Origin: Lolium rigidum | Taxonomy: Eukaryota > Streptophyta > Magnoliopsida > Poales > Poaceae | Direction of reading: 5' to 3' | Length of the DNA: 64,000 nucleotides | Assembly: GCF_022539505.1 (NCBI RefSeq) | Contig: NC_061508.1 | Location: 37,380,256-37,444,255, forward strand | Part shown: in pieces, positions 11,921-22,889 of the stretch | How positions within the stretch are numbered: position 1 is the stretch's first letter | Layout of the letters: each line of letters starts with the position of its first letter | Made by a program: the position numbers and the translations under genes | Notes under the pieces: generated by a model | The model's database searches: none | Seen by the model: the letters and a program-made list of their open reading frames with translations, nothing else | Told to the model about the DNA's origin: nothing

Positions 11921-11982
11921 TATTCCTTTTATTTTTTTTTATTTTTTTTTCATGTAGTCTTTTTTAAAAATTATCTTGCTAC
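11921..11982. repeat. Outer part of the hairpin repeat's right arm
   Basis: The stretch ending CATGTAGTCTTTTTTAAAAA...TTGCTAC is an inverted match to 4902-4960, so it is the continuation of the arm at 5167-5220, displaced by element 1. The first five bases are the TSD copy. Confidence 0.65.
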
Positions 11983-11994
11983 GATATACTAGTT

Positions 11995-12586
11995 CCAATG
12001 GCTACAGTAACTCCCTCGGCCAAAAAATGGAGTTCAAAGCCGATCACATTTGCATATCCAACAACACCCTCTTTTGCTTTCATGAGAAGGTGGTCTAGAT
12101 CCATCGTTATGCGAATAGAGGAGCATCGACCACCTCAAGTTTTTTTTTCAATGCCATAGTTGTACTCAACGATCCTTTTTCTTAGCGTACAAGTATATCA
12201 CATTTTCTAGGACAACACTTGGCCCCGTATTGACGATATGATCTGGGCGCACAATATGAATTGATTTCTCTTGCTTTACATACTCGTTGTATACATACAT
12301 TACACCGTCCCATTTCTTAAACTCGATACGGATGAAAGTTTACATCATGTCTTTGGTTCCCACGAAGACCACGATCGGTTTGTGTGGTCATGGTACCACA
12401 GGTTGTTGCAGCTGTAACCACTGCAAGATTGTTGCAGCCGTAACCACCGCAGATCAGTATTGCGCTCCAATGGTCCACGATTGGCTCATCTTGTGGCATG
12501 CACACTACATGCTTCTCATTGGTGATCGGGTCCCAGATGATGAGTGACATGCTATTGTGGAATCGGGCATGGCCTTGGTTTGTCAA
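11995..12586 (-). pseudogene. F-box-associated-domain pseudogene (minus)
   Basis: On the minus strand fragments read LIIWDPITNEKHVVCMPQDE and ILICGGYGCNNLAVV, then after frame breaks IVNTGPSVVLENVIYLYAKK. These match the C-terminal associated domain of the large grass F-box family (WDPITGE, then NGAVLCAA..GCDH, then a ..VGP..LGNALYW-type strand). The N-terminal F-box itself is not visible on this strand. Stops and shifts rule out a functional product. It lies head-to-head with a paralogous relic on the plus strand. Confidence 0.6.
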
Positions 12587-12599
12587 AGGCCTCTTACTT

Positions 12600-13520
12600 G
12601 CTTACGATAGAGTTGGGTTGTAGATGGTTCGTGGAGGCGAGGGCAAAGTTATTGGAGTTGTCTTGCACCCATGAGTTTCCTTGGGCAGGTGTGGGTTGCA
12701 GCTCATGGTTGCGTTGGAGTAATTTTTGGCTGCAGAATGCGCGCGGGCGTCAGAATTTTCTGCCCACACATGCCTTCGAAACCCCGTGGGGTCGTGTGTG
12801 TCAGCAAGTTCTGGTGTTGGTATATCTGCTATTAAGAATTCCTCTGCTGCAATTGTGTGTTGCACCCGACACCTGCTGTTCTTGGCTTCTTAGGAAGCAC
12901 AAGAGTGCGGGACAGCTTCAACTTTATCCCATATTCCATTTGCAACCGAGCTTCACATCTCGATGCAATCCATGACAATGACTTCTTCCACAACGGCACG
13001 TTATTCATCATTTGCGACCCGATCACCAAGGAGAAACATGTAGGGCACACATGAGAGGACGAGCTCATCGTGGACCACTGGATCGCAGTGCTGCTCCGTG
13101 GTGCTTATGGTTGCAACGACCTCATGTGTCATTATCGTGAATCCATTGTGTTCTTCGTAATCACCAACGATGTGATAATAGTTTTTGTTGGTGTGTAGTT
13201 TAGAAATGGGGCGATATGATGTACGAACATGATTACTATGTGGAGCAAGACAATCCAATCGATATTGTGCGCCCAGATGACATTGTTGAGATGGGCCAAG
13301 CATCATTCTTGGAAATAATGTATACTTTCTTTGTACGCTGAGCACCAGAATCATTGAGTACAACTATGGGATTGCCAAACTTGAGGTGGTCGATGTTCCT
13401 CGGTTCGCGTACCGGTGGATCCGAATCATCATTCTCATGACGGAGAGAGGGGGTGTCCTTCAATATGCAAGTGTGAGTACAGGCGGATCCGAATCATCAT
13501 TCTAATCTCCAGCTTTCACG
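12600..13520 (+). pseudogene. F-box-associated-domain pseudogene (plus)
   Basis: Plus-strand pieces in several frames read HPTPAVLGFLGST, SFNFIPYSICNRASHLDAIH, IICDPITKEKHV, then RGAYGCNDLMCHYRESIVFF and YNYGIAKLEVVDVPRFAYRW. The order is that of the same grass F-box family as the minus-strand copy: a leader around PPAVLGFL, the WDPITGE motif, and a late strand about YDL....VVD.P. Several frameshifts and at least three in-frame stops (one right after KEKHVGHT) break it. No N-terminal F-box motif is evident. Confidence 0.6.
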
Positions 13521-14911
13521 GTGGAGCTTTGACGTGAGTGCAATGCAGAGTACAGGTTGTGGCCACCATGTTTGGGATTCTTCTTCTTGTTGGGTGTTGG
13601 GGTGTCCACTATTAACTTCGAATCAGGCAACAATTTTGACATGGTGTCAAGGAATACAAAAATCATCAAATTCATTCCCTACACGACCTTTTGCACTCGC
13701 TCCTCCAGTTAATACATGCCCAAAGGTTTTTGTTTCTGATTTACAACATTTTTACCCCTTTTCATAAATGCCTTATATCATCCTTGGTAAGCCCGCTTGG
13801 AATATTGATGTTTGCTTAAATCTTTTTCCGTTGAATAATATAGTACAGTAATAGATGTAGGAAGATTCCCATACATATACAGGGTCAATCAAGAAACTTT
13901 ACACCCCATCTATGTATATATAAAGTTTTTTTTGGAATATTTTTCACATTATATTTCATAGCTACATATTTTCTATTGATCGAGAAACTTAAGCGACTGA
14001 ACGACGCTGACACTTTATCGGGCTGCCTGCTTGTTATCATCCGAGCAAATTCTGACCAACTAAACAATCCAGGAGGTTGCTCAAAATGTGTGTTCGATGT
14101 GTTGTGCCAGCAGCACGTTGCAATTTCTCTGATTTTTTGCAATACTATCTTGGTGAAAAAACATTGTGTTGGCTCTGTTCTTTATTGTACTTTGTACCCC
14201 TGGTCTAACTGCACGTTTGGAGGATGGAGGGTGAAGAACGTTGTGAAGCTGTGTGTACCTTTTTGTTGCTGTCATTGTATGAGTTTTTCTTAAGGTTCTG
14301 ACGGCTGCTGCTAGAAATTTGAGAGTTGTGTTGAGTGTTGGTCTGTATTTTTATGTTGCCTCTTCTTGTGGGATAGGATTTTTCTGATTTTTTGGTCGCA
14401 TGTTTTGTAGGGCATGTATGGGCATAGTTCGATAGTCCGAATGGAACTGATAGATTTGAATTTCTTTTTGTTGCTGTGGTGAAAACGTATGAAAATTCTC
14501 AGCGAATCAATCGTCTATGTTCGTTTTGACTGATTGTAAAGATCAATCATCAAGCAGACACAGAGAATACTTTACAGAAAATTACTGAGCAAAGGCTTTG
14601 GATTCTCTCTGGCTGTTGTTGTTGCTGTTGTGTTTTTTTTTTCTTTCGGTAAAGGTGCGATTCGATTCCACCAATTCACAAGACAAATGTCAGCAAGACA
14701 CTGCATCGATGATGGCTCTCTCCTCCCTCCCCATCCTCCCCAGGGCCCTTGTCTTCAGCTAAAAAGAAGCAGATATTGCCGTAAGCAGGAGATGGAAAAG
14801 CCCACGATCCATAACTTACTCACTCAGATATTTACTAGAGCTTGTCAGTGAATGAAGGCAGTCCCCACCTCCACCCTCTCCACCAACAATGGCGTCCAGT
14901 TCTAGGATAAC
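13521..14911. other. Unassigned AT-rich DNA
   Basis: Short ORFs on both strands (for example 13976-14293) carry no recognisable domain. A GTTGTTGTTGCTGTTGTG run lies near 14616. The last 300 bases may be the untranslated leader of the LINE that follows. Confidence 0.3.
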
Positions 14912-16583
14912 ATGGAGGCTCTTCTTCACTGGGACTTCTCCCCCGTCCTTGTGGTTGAGAGGCTCAGGTTCGTCGGCGCTTTAGATCAATGGTTCATGGT
15001 TCACTTCTCCCCTTCCTCTGGCTCGTTGGGGTTCTTCTTGGTTGGTGCCTTCTCTTCAGCCTCTTTTTTCCTCCAACGGAGGAGACAGTTGGTCTTGCTC
15101 TTCAATCTTGCATTGTGGGTGACTGAAATGGATTCAAGGTTTTCCAAACTTCTGATCGGCGTTTTCGTTTTTCGGTGGCCTCTAACGAAGTGGGGCATTC
15201 CATCTACGGGCTAGGTGATAGGGTCTGGCTATCGAGGAGTGCACCGAAGGATATCTGGTATGCATCATTCTGATGGTATTTCTTGGAGGTCTTCTTCTCA
15301 GTTAGTGGAAGTGGCACAGCGTTCACCTATTCTTTTCAAGCCTAAGTTGGACGTCCTTAAGCAGCCTGCTATTGGTGATCGTTCTTCAGAATCGGAGCTA
15401 GCTAAATTTGGCTTTTCTTTGGAAAGTTTGCATCGAGCTATCGTGAAAAAGGATGTTGATCAGGCCTTTCCGCAGCTGCTAGCTCGTCGGAAGCCCGGCC
15501 CGAGAGATCTTCGCCGGTGGGTATCTTTTTTGGATCATTTTCTAATCCTGTATCTTTACGTAATTCTGAGCTGGGTATTTGTTGCAGCATTGATTTGGCC
15601 CGAGAATACTGCTCGTTGTACCCAAAAGAATTGCTTGAGCATATGGAAGATTTGGGTCAAGCGGGATATCCGGACGCTGAAATTATGCGGACACTTAATA
15701 TTATGATACTGAGGCGTGTCCGAAGATTAAGTGCAGAAATTGCAAAGATTACAGATATTTAGTGCAACGTTGTCTTAGCCATAAACGGTGGGTCAAAATA
15801 TCGTCCCCTCTTACTGAATCTGCTGAGCTCATGTATGAAATTAAACAAGGTGCAGATAGAGCGGTTGTTGGTCAGACTGGTGGTGATTTAGCTTTGGTTC
15901 GTGCTGGTGGCACTAATTTTCAGTTGGAGTTTGAAGATGTAACAGATAATGTGGTTACTGCACTATCAGAGGGGCAAAATGCTAACAGTGACATGGTCCA
16001 AGAGGTTATACAAACTGAACTTACAAATGCTGAATATGATCAGCCTGAGGGGAAAATTGCAGCTGGTAAACTGGTAAAGTGCAGTAATATGTGCATTCTG
16101 AAGAGGATCAGGCCCAGGATGTGACTGATGAGGTGGAACTGGGTTCGGTTGACAGTCCAGCTGTGTCATCAGATGAGGCTGCAATGACCATGTCAAGTTC
16201 GTCGAGCACTTCCACTAAGCATGGCAAGCGACAAAAAGCTTCTGCTCCCCTCTCCACCAAAGGACTTCGTCGTGATGTTCGTAGTGACAAGAATGGATAC
16301 GTCGAACAGGCCCTCCCGAACCTGCCTTCTCGCAGGAAATCCTCTCAGGTTCCATTGGCTCCGACCCCGAAAATTCTTCAGATAAGCAAAGTGCAGCGCA
16401 TTGGAGTGGAGCAGTGTGTAGTGGATCCTACAGATCTCATTGAGGAGAAGTTACTTCGAACTCGTAATACTTCAGCTCATTGTTGGCTCCTGTATAATGC
16501 AGTCTTCTGATACTTCTAGTAATAATTGCTTCTGGTGTGTTGTTAATTGGAATATTCGTGGAGTGAACGATGATGTTAAGTAG
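14912..16583 (+). mobile_element. LINE fragment: degenerate ORF1 and the first codons of ORF2
   Basis: Broken plus-strand frames resemble plant LINE ORF1: RRFRFSVASNEVGHSIYGLG near 15150, a CCHC-type knuckle at about 15732-15775 (CRNCKDYRYLVQRC, in which the histidine is tyrosine), then GLRRDVRSDKNGYVEQALPN and QRIGVEQCVVDPTDLI near 16260-16450. About 20 bases on, a new frame starts VVNWNIRGVNDDVK, the usual beginning of the LINE endonuclease. The element stops there and unrelated sequence follows, so the endonuclease, reverse transcriptase and 3' end are missing. Frameshifts are frequent. No target duplication was identified. Confidence 0.65.
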
Positions 16584-17160
16584 CTTACCACTGCCCAGCG
16601 CCGGCTCGCCATAGCCGAGGCGGATGAGCGCGCCATGGCAGCGTGGCGCGAAAACTTCCATCAAGATGTCGTCGACGAGAATGCATTCTTCGCGCGGCAG
16701 TGAACGCAGCGCGAGGCCGCGAGGGAAGCGAGGCGCTCGACCCGACCACCATCAACGAGAACGATCCCCGGTCGGCGAATCTGTTTTTGTCCACCGCACC
16801 GAGTTCGCCGGACTTTGACATCGAGTTCGACTAGGTTCTAGATTTTTTTTTTTATCGTATTTTAGTTTGTTGCACTGTTTTAAGTTTATTGTATTTGTAA
16901 TGCATTCGCTTTTTAACGTATTTTTTAATTTCTCCATTTGATCTATATTTGATTGATGTTTACACTGAATTGTGTTTGTGGCGTTTATTTTTTAACATGT
17001 GAGAAAGCGCTCGCGCCGCAAGCTATATTTTTGGGCTTCTGAAAATGCTGCTGATACACCCGCGCCTAAAAACAGCAAAACAGGCGTCCAAATTTCTTTT
17101 AGCTCGCCGGATTATTGCGCGTCTGCTGGAAATGCTTTTACAACAGAGATTTCCTGTTAT
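16584..17160. mobile_element. Probable PIF/Harbinger-related fragment
   Basis: The frame RLAIAEADERAMAAWRENFH..DENAFFAR followed by a charged Arg/Ala stretch is a composition I associate with proteins next to grass Harbinger-like transposons. A degenerate terminal motif (CTGCTGGAAATGCTT at about 17126-17140) resembles the CTG.TGGAGATGCTC ends of that superfamily. Neither end is clean and no transposase is seen. Confidence 0.35.
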
Positions 17161-17515
17161 GAGTAGATTTACAAATGAGATTTTCTGTTACAAGTGGGAT
17201 TGTAACTGAATTTTTTTTATAAGTAGGGTAACAATTGATATTTTTCCCATTGCAAATGGGTTCGCAACTTTTTTCTATCTGCAGGTGCTTTTGCAGCTGA
17301 GATTTTTTTAGTTGCTTTATAATTTCCAGTTATAAGTTGGGTTGCAACAAAAAATCAATTGCAAATGGGGTTGTAATTTAGTTTTTTTGCAGTCACAAGT
17401 GGGTTTGCAATTGATATTTTTCTATTGTAAGTGGGGTTGAAATTGTGATTTTTGCAAGTATATGCCGGATTGCAACTCATATTTTCTGTAGTTGTAAGTG
17501 GGGTTGCAACCGAAA
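17135..17515. repeat. Degenerate short tandem repeat, TTGCAA/GTGGGGTTGCAA type
   Basis: About eight imperfect units of roughly 40-50 bp, each with a (T/A)AAGTGGGGTTGCAA-like core and a T-rich spacer. No coding potential. Confidence 0.65.
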
Positions 17516-19075
17516 AAATGTACTTGAATGTTTAATATGCATCGGGATTCATCTTTGGTTGAAAGTTGCAAGTGACTTCGTTACATTGACTAGTTTTGAA
17601 TTTCCGTTTCTCTTTTTTATATGCATCACATTTTTGCGTTGAGTCAGGCGTTATAGAAAATTGGAACTAAAGCGAGACGCTAGGGTACAATCATGGGGCT
17701 AAATCCATGCCAATCCCGAGAATATAGGTTTATGTATGCGCTGGCGCTTCGTCCTTTTTTTCTAGGGTGCTTACCATCGGCAGCATTGTCCACGCACTCA
17801 AAGAACATTTTTAGCGCATTAGTTAGCTCTCCTCATTGCAGCGAGAAACTCTTACCTACATGTTCTGAGAATTGATTTTTTCTAGCGCACAAGCGTCTAC
17901 CTAAGCGTTTGTGATTGTACGTGCCCTAAAAGCCAATAGGCCATGCCATGAGAAGAATCAAAGATAAGGCAGTTAACCAGCTGCCATTCACTTGTCGTTT
18001 GTGATTCAGCAGCAAAAAAAAAAAAGGAAAAATCATTCCCACACGTCTCTCACGCAGTCGTACCTCGCTCTAGTTGTTCCCTCTGCCCAAACTGGCCACC
18101 TTCGCTGCTGCTTCTCCGTCTACGCTGGCTTATGTTGCTCCCCCGTCCGCGGTGGCAATCTCCGCAGCTCTCCCGATGTTTCCCACCCACCTGCCTGATC
18201 CCTGCAGCCACTATTTACCACGAGCTCGGCCGCTGGAGGTCCTCAGCTCTCACTTCCGAACTCGCAGTTGCTCCACCCACGCCGACCACCGTTGCTCGTC
18301 TTCCTGCGCCGGTTGCCATCGATACTCCTTCGCCCGCACGTCCACCATCGATGTTCATCTGTCTAAGTGGTCGTTGCTGTTGTTGGCCCCAACGAGTTGA
18401 CCCCAACTAGCTCGGCCAACTGCTCCTTCCATGTGTCCTTTGGTGATTGTCGGATAGACCCCTCGCCATGGAGGGTGAGCTCGTCTCGCCGCCGGTTTCG
18501 AAGAAGACGACGTCCACAACGGATACGTAGAGATTTGACCCGATTTGGCCCCACTCGATCTTCGGTGTGGCAGATTGGTAGAGGATTTGGGGATTCACTT
18601 TATTTTAACTCCGACGGACTTCAGGCTGTGGGGATTTTGTACCAGGTGAGCTAAAATTGTCCATGGTGGTGACTCCATGACCATTGAGAAGGTTTATTTT
18701 TTGGGGAATTTTATCGATGGTACATACGGTATTTTGATTCGCTACATGTGTGCATTGTATTTGTTGTGTAAGTATGGGAAAAGTTCTTCAACTTTTTTTA
18801 TGTAAGCTACGAGAGCGATTGCACCAATGTTACATATGTGTTCCTATAATATTGGATAAGGTATGCAAAAATGGTGTGCATACTATAGAGAAATGTTGCA
18901 AAACGATGTAATGATTTTAAAAATATTACACACACTGAAAAATATTACACACACGGAAAAAGAGGCCTTACTGAGCAATATAAAAAAAAACGTCATCTGA
19001 TCATCACAACTTCACAAGGGTTCACAGCCCATCAGATTTTGGTAACAATTGCCCAAATATCCCGTCCAAGGAGCG
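17516..19075. other. Unassigned; includes a GC-rich island at 18.05-18.56 kb
   Basis: 18050-18560 has overlapping open frames on both strands with Ser/Pro/Arg-rich, low-information translations, typical of GC-rich 5' UTR or exon-1 DNA or of a captured promoter. No motif is recognised. The rest is AT-rich, including a repeated AAAAATATTACACACAC at about 18928-18957. Confidence 0.3.
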
Positions 19076-19969
19076 TCAAACCCAGCGGGGCACCCGTGGC
19101 CAGCTGGGGGCCACCATGTACGGCAGCCGGAGATCCTTGATCTTCCTCTCCATCGACGCACGCAACGTTCCCCCGATCGGATACGAGATGCAACAGCTGT
19201 CGGCGTGGAGTAGCTGGAGGCGTGGGCAGTGGTTGGCGAGAGCGATCAAAAAGGCTTCGTTGATCTCGCCTCCGGACAGCACGAGCTGCTCCAGCATAGA
19301 GAGCTTCTTCGCCAGCACCGTGGCGAATTCGACGCCGGGCATGTGGTAGAATCGCCTCGTCACGTGAAGGCTCCGCAGCGATGGTGCGCTGCAAGCAGGC
19401 ACGCATACGAACGCAGTGGTGATCAGGATACCTAGATTGATCCAGGAGAGGTGTGCGTGAGAGATGAGCCGCGAGACGTACCTGTTGGCGAGAAAGAGCA
19501 GGAAGTTGTTGTTGACGCGGCCGCGGAAGGACTCGCAGCGGCCGGCGCTGCGGCGCACGGCGGCACAGGCTGTCGCAAGCCACCCCGCTGGCAGTCCGTC
19601 GTCGTCTTTGTCGGTGGCTAGATCGATGCGCCGCCACAGGAGAGGCTCGTCGAGGGCCAGCCGCCGCCACGAGGCGCACGCGAGCCCGGCACCGCGGAGG
19701 ATGTCGGCCTGCGGGACAAGGCTCAGGATGACCCACAGCACGTCGCGGGGCAGTGCCGCCCAGTCCCTCTGCTCTAGCGACCGGGGAAGATCCTCATGGT
19801 GCCTATGCACGTAGTCGTCGCAGCCGCTATCCAGTCGGTCGCGCCTGGGCGGCGGAGGTGGGGGCGGGGGCGGGGAACTGCTTCTCGTCCTCGGCGTTAT
19901 TCCCATCTTGGTTCTTTGGATTTGTTTCTCGGCCGAGATCGGCGAGATCGATCGAGTCGCAATGGGCAA
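19076..19969 (-). CDS. F-box/LRR protein, SKIP19-like
   Basis: Likely a substrate receptor of an SCF ubiquitin ligase, binding SKP1 through its F-box. After a low-complexity start with nine prolines (residues about 33-41), RDWAALPRDVLWVILSLVPQ opens the F-box, followed by LRGAGLACASWRRLALDEPL and LWRRIDL. Later leucine-rich repeats include LRSLHVTRRF, LEQLVLSGGEI and ANHCPRLQLLHADSC. A canonical intron is visible at 19389-19481 (CCAACAG then GTACGT; TTGCAG acceptor). Splicing joins LFLAN to SAPSLRSLHV, the expected SKIP19-type sequence. The 93-bp intron is in frame and free of stops, so retention would give 297 aa against 266 aa spliced. The first ATG (19969) is used; the methionine at residue 22 is an alternative. 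No lesion is seen. It is the best candidate for a functional host gene here. Confidence 0.8.
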   Translation of the reverse strand: MPIATRSISPISAEKQIQRTKMGITPRTRSSSPPPPPPPPPRRDRLDSGCDDYVHRHHEDLPRSLEQRDWAALPRDVLWVILSLVPQADILRGAGLACASWRRLALDEPLLWRRIDLATDKDDDGLPAGWLATACAAVRRSAGRCESFRGRVNNNFLLFLANRYVSRLISHAHLSWINLGILITTAFVCVPACSAPSLRSLHVTRRFYHMPGVEFATVLAKKLSMLEQLVLSGGEINEAFLIALANHCPRLQLLHADSCCISYPIGGTLRASMERKIKDLRLPYMVAPSWPRVPRWV

Positions 19970-20079
19970 AAATCGAAGGAAGAGCTTTGGGGACCTCCTA
20001 GCGAAAACTCGTTTTTACAGTTGCCGGTATGTGTAGGAGTCTAATCAACCGTCCAGGTGCTTTTAGATTCGTGTACTAA

Positions 20080-21093
20080 GAGCATCTCCAACAGAGGCTG
20101 TAAACTGGGCGCGCGCTAAAAAAACTGCCAATATACAGCGTCAAACGTGTTTTTGCGCCCTCCAGCGGACGCTGTAAAATAGATCGCGCTGTAAATATTT
20201 TAGTGCGCGCGGTAGTTTGCGCTATCCAAAGCGGCATATCTAGTGCGCCGGCTACCGCGCGCTGTAGCCGGAACCGCTCGCGCGAAAAGAAACTGCTCGC
20301 TCTCGCCGACCGCCGCATCGCGAGTTCCACCGGCCGCCGTGCCGCAAGCTTCGCCGGCCGCCTCCCCACCGAGCTCCGCCGCCGCCGCCCGCGAGCTCCA
20401 TCGGCCGCCCTGCGAGCTCCGTCGGCCGCCTCCTCGCGAGCTCCACCGGCCGCCGTGCGAGCTCCGTCGGCCGCCGTGTTGCGAGCTCCGCCGGCCTCCC
20501 CGCGAGCTCCGCCGGCCGCCGCCCGCGAGCTCCGTCGACCGCCGCCTCGCGAGCTCCGTCGACCGCCGTCGCCGCGAGCTCCGTCGGCCCCCCTGCGAGC
20601 TCCGCCGGCCGCCGCGCTACGAGCTCCGTTGGCCGCCGCGCTCGCGAGCTCCACCGGCCGCGCACGCAGTACACGACTCGATTTCGATTGTTGTGGCTAG
20701 CTAGACTCGATCTCGCCGCGCGCGAACTCGATTGATGTGACCGCGCATGCACGCACGAACTAATTTCGGCCGGCCGCGCATGGAGATTCGATTGCTAGCT
20801 TGCTAGCTATATCAATTTCTAGCTACATGGATAATGCACAGATAATTTAGTTGAATTTTTCGATTTATTTGTAGCCTTGTTTGATCTTGTTTGTTCTATG
20901 AATGTTGAAGAAACTTGTTTGTGGAGCTCTATTTTACAGCCTCTGGTGAAGGGTTGTTTTTCGGCTTCGTGGTTGCGCTGTAAAATAGAGCCTCTGGCGA
21001 AGCACGCGTCGGCGCCGCGCGCTATATCCGAATCAAGCGCGCTGCAAACGACTTTTACAGCGCCAAATTTTAGAGCCTCTGTTGGAGATGCTC
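20080..21093. mobile_element. Non-autonomous PIF/Harbinger-type DNA transposon
   Basis: The ends are inverted: GAGCATCTCCAACAGAGGCT at 20080 and AGCCTCTGTTGGAGATGCTC ending at 21093. They are flanked by the 3-bp duplication TAA (20077-20079 and 21094-21096), the PIF/Harbinger signature. Subterminal regions repeat GCGCGCTGTAAA-type motifs in both orientations. No transposase is encoded. The centre holds a GC-rich minisatellite. It sits 110 bp upstream of the F-box gene start, where it could affect that gene's promoter. Confidence 0.85.
20370..20665. repeat. GC-rich minisatellite inside the Harbinger-type element
   Basis: More than ten imperfect units of GCGAGCTCCGTCGGCCGCC and variants (about 18-24 bp). 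All frames are open because of the composition, giving Arg/Ala/Pro repeats (RAPSAAVRAPPA type). These are not credible proteins. Confidence 0.85.
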
Positions 21094-21096
21094 TAA

Positions 21097-21764
21097 TACA
21101 CGCCTCCCCACCCCGCGTACTGTTTGGTATTTTTGCTGCCTAGCCCCTCTGTATCTCTCTTATTAGAACTCTCTGTGCCATTATCTTTCTCCAGATCGAA
21201 ACGGGGGAGGCGGTCAACGAGGCGGCGCCCTCATGGTGGACGGCGCAGGCGGCGGAGGCGCGTGGAGGGCAGCCGACGCGTAGCCACCGGAGATCGCAGG
21301 CCAGAGGCCGGGGAACGGAGGGGTGCGGGAGCACAAAACTTTGTGGCCAGGAGAGGGAGCAGCACCGCCTGCGCCGTCCTCCATGAGGGCCGCCCCCTCG
21401 TTCCGGACTCCGGCTTCCCTCCACGCGACTCCGCCGTCTGCTGCCGAAGCACCCAACTCCTTCGTCCTTCGTCATTTATGCGCCGCCCCGCTCGAATCCG
21501 CCGTCTGTCTGCCGCTGCCGCTCGAAGACGAATGTAAGGTAACTACAGTTTTCAACTATGGTTTGTATATGCTTGTGATTTTGGAATTTTATTTTCTTGG
21601 ATTTAGATGATATAGCAACATGTTGCGTGTAAAGATTGCTTATTAAGCAGTATCTGTGATCATGGAGATCCGTAAATTTTATAGGAAGGCAAGAGAAGAC
21701 AAAACACCACTTTCACGTTTTTTAACTGAACATCCAGAGTCTTGAATTTAGGAAGTACTATGTG
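21097..21764. other. Unassigned GC-rich then AT-rich DNA
   Basis: 21180-21540 is GC-rich with overlapping open frames on both strands and no recognisable domain. It may be a captured exon-1/5' UTR like others in this window. Confidence 0.3.
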
Positions 21765-21965
21765 CTATACAAGAGTACTAGAATCAGAAGAATAAAAATA
21801 CCTTTTCCGAACAATTTTACTTGATATCTCATTTAGAATTTCAGCAACTTCAGCATCTTCTAACATTGATGCTTTCCTAAGATGTATGAGATCCACAACC
21901 ACATCAGGATTGAATTGTTTTTCATTCAGTGTATATCGGATGTACTTTCTCACTTCAGCGTCCAT
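21765..21965 (-). pseudogene. Isolated exon of a conserved-looking plant protein
   Basis: Minus strand, 66 codons: MDAEVRKYIRYTLNEKQF, VVVDLIHLRKASMLEDAEVA, EILNEISSKIVRK. The composition and the well-formed donor (GAAAAG then GTATTT, near 21804) say this was a real exon. A similar segment occurs in a plant protein of unknown function, as far as I can recall. No neighbouring exon is found on this strand, and an exon of a different gene lies on the opposite strand 580 bp away. A captured or relic fragment is therefore more likely than a working gene. Confidence 0.45.
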
Positions 21966-22542
21966 GTCAAATCTTGTCCGAATAAATGGACAAGAAACTT
22001 ACTGATGTATCTGCGTTCCTCACTATGGGCAGATAGCTTTGCAAACAGGTATTAAAAAAAATAAGCCATTCCTCAAACAGCAGTAGAAATGGGTGCACGA
22101 ATTACAGTTAGATAAGCCAAAACCTACTTTCATCATCAAAAAATGTGGTAAATATCCCTAGTGTAATTTCAGTCTTCCAGAATAAGATATATGAGTAAGT
22201 GAGTAATACTATTCAAAGTAGATTCACTTGTTGACAAAGTAAAGCAGGTCTGCGGTGGCACTAGTTTGATGTTCACATGCGACACAACTTCGGCTGCGGG
22301 GTCTCTGCACACGAATTCCAGGTCAATATTGTGGATGCCTCATCTTTCAACTGTCACAATGAAGGTGGATCGGGCGGGGCTTTGGCTATATCAAGGACTC
22401 TGGGACCCTCTACTTGTTCCTGTTAGAGTGCCTTTGGTAAAAGTTTCGCTGATTTTGTGCATGTCAGTCTACAATGTTTCTGAGGAAAAATATTAGAGGG
22501 TAGGTAGATATCTGAGACGTTTTTTTCTGCATCATGTTACAG
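21966..22542. other. Unassigned DNA between two stray exons
   Basis: Includes a 76-codon plus-strand ORF (22266-22496) without a recognised domain. Introns accompanying the two captured exons may account for part of it. Confidence 0.3.
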
Positions 22543-22683
22543 GTCGAGCTTGTACCTGGGGGTGCATTTGGAGATGATAAGGGTGTCCGTATCTCCTATG
22601 TTGCTGCACTGTCAACGTTACAAGATGAAATGGAAAAGATAAAAGAAGCAACGACTCTGCTCAAGCCACGAGTTGCGGTTTAA
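22543..22683 (+). pseudogene. C-terminal exon of aspartate/prephenate aminotransferase
   Basis: A TTACAG acceptor leads into 46 codons ending in TAA: VELVPGGAFGDDKGVRISYV then LSTLQDEMEKIKEATTLL. This matches the C-terminus of plastid bifunctional aspartate/glutamate-prephenate aminotransferase (class I PLP enzyme of phenylalanine and tyrosine synthesis). There the usual text is VPGDAFGDD...IRISYAASL, with the Arg that binds the substrate carboxylate kept here as VRISYV. No upstream exons with the PLP lysine are present in the window, so the piece cannot make an enzyme. The intron border is preserved, implying capture of genomic DNA rather than cDNA. Confidence 0.7.
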
Positions 22684-22747
22684 CAAAGGCACTGTCGACC
22701 AAAGACGTTTTCACCAGCAATGCCTTGTTATATTAAATGGTGGCTAC

Positions 22748-22863
22748 TGAAAAGTAGTTAAACATGTCATTGTTGTATAAAAGAGAAAGGCTCCTGGTTT
22801 CTTAGTGAAAAGTAGTTAAACATGTCATTGTTGTATAAAAGAGAAAGACTCTGGAGCTATGTT
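22748..22863. repeat. Two-copy 58-bp tandem duplication
   Basis: TGAAAAGTAGTTAAACATGT and the following TATAAAAGAGAAAG text occur at 22748 and again at 22806. Confidence 0.8.
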
Positions 22864-22889
22864 TACTTGATTGAAATTATGTAGTTTTC

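Noticed and set aside
20203..20752. Long overlapping ORFs on both strands (150-190 aa, Arg/Ala/Pro-rich)
   Set aside because: They are translations of an 18-24 bp GC-rich minisatellite inside a Harbinger-type element. All frames are open because of composition.
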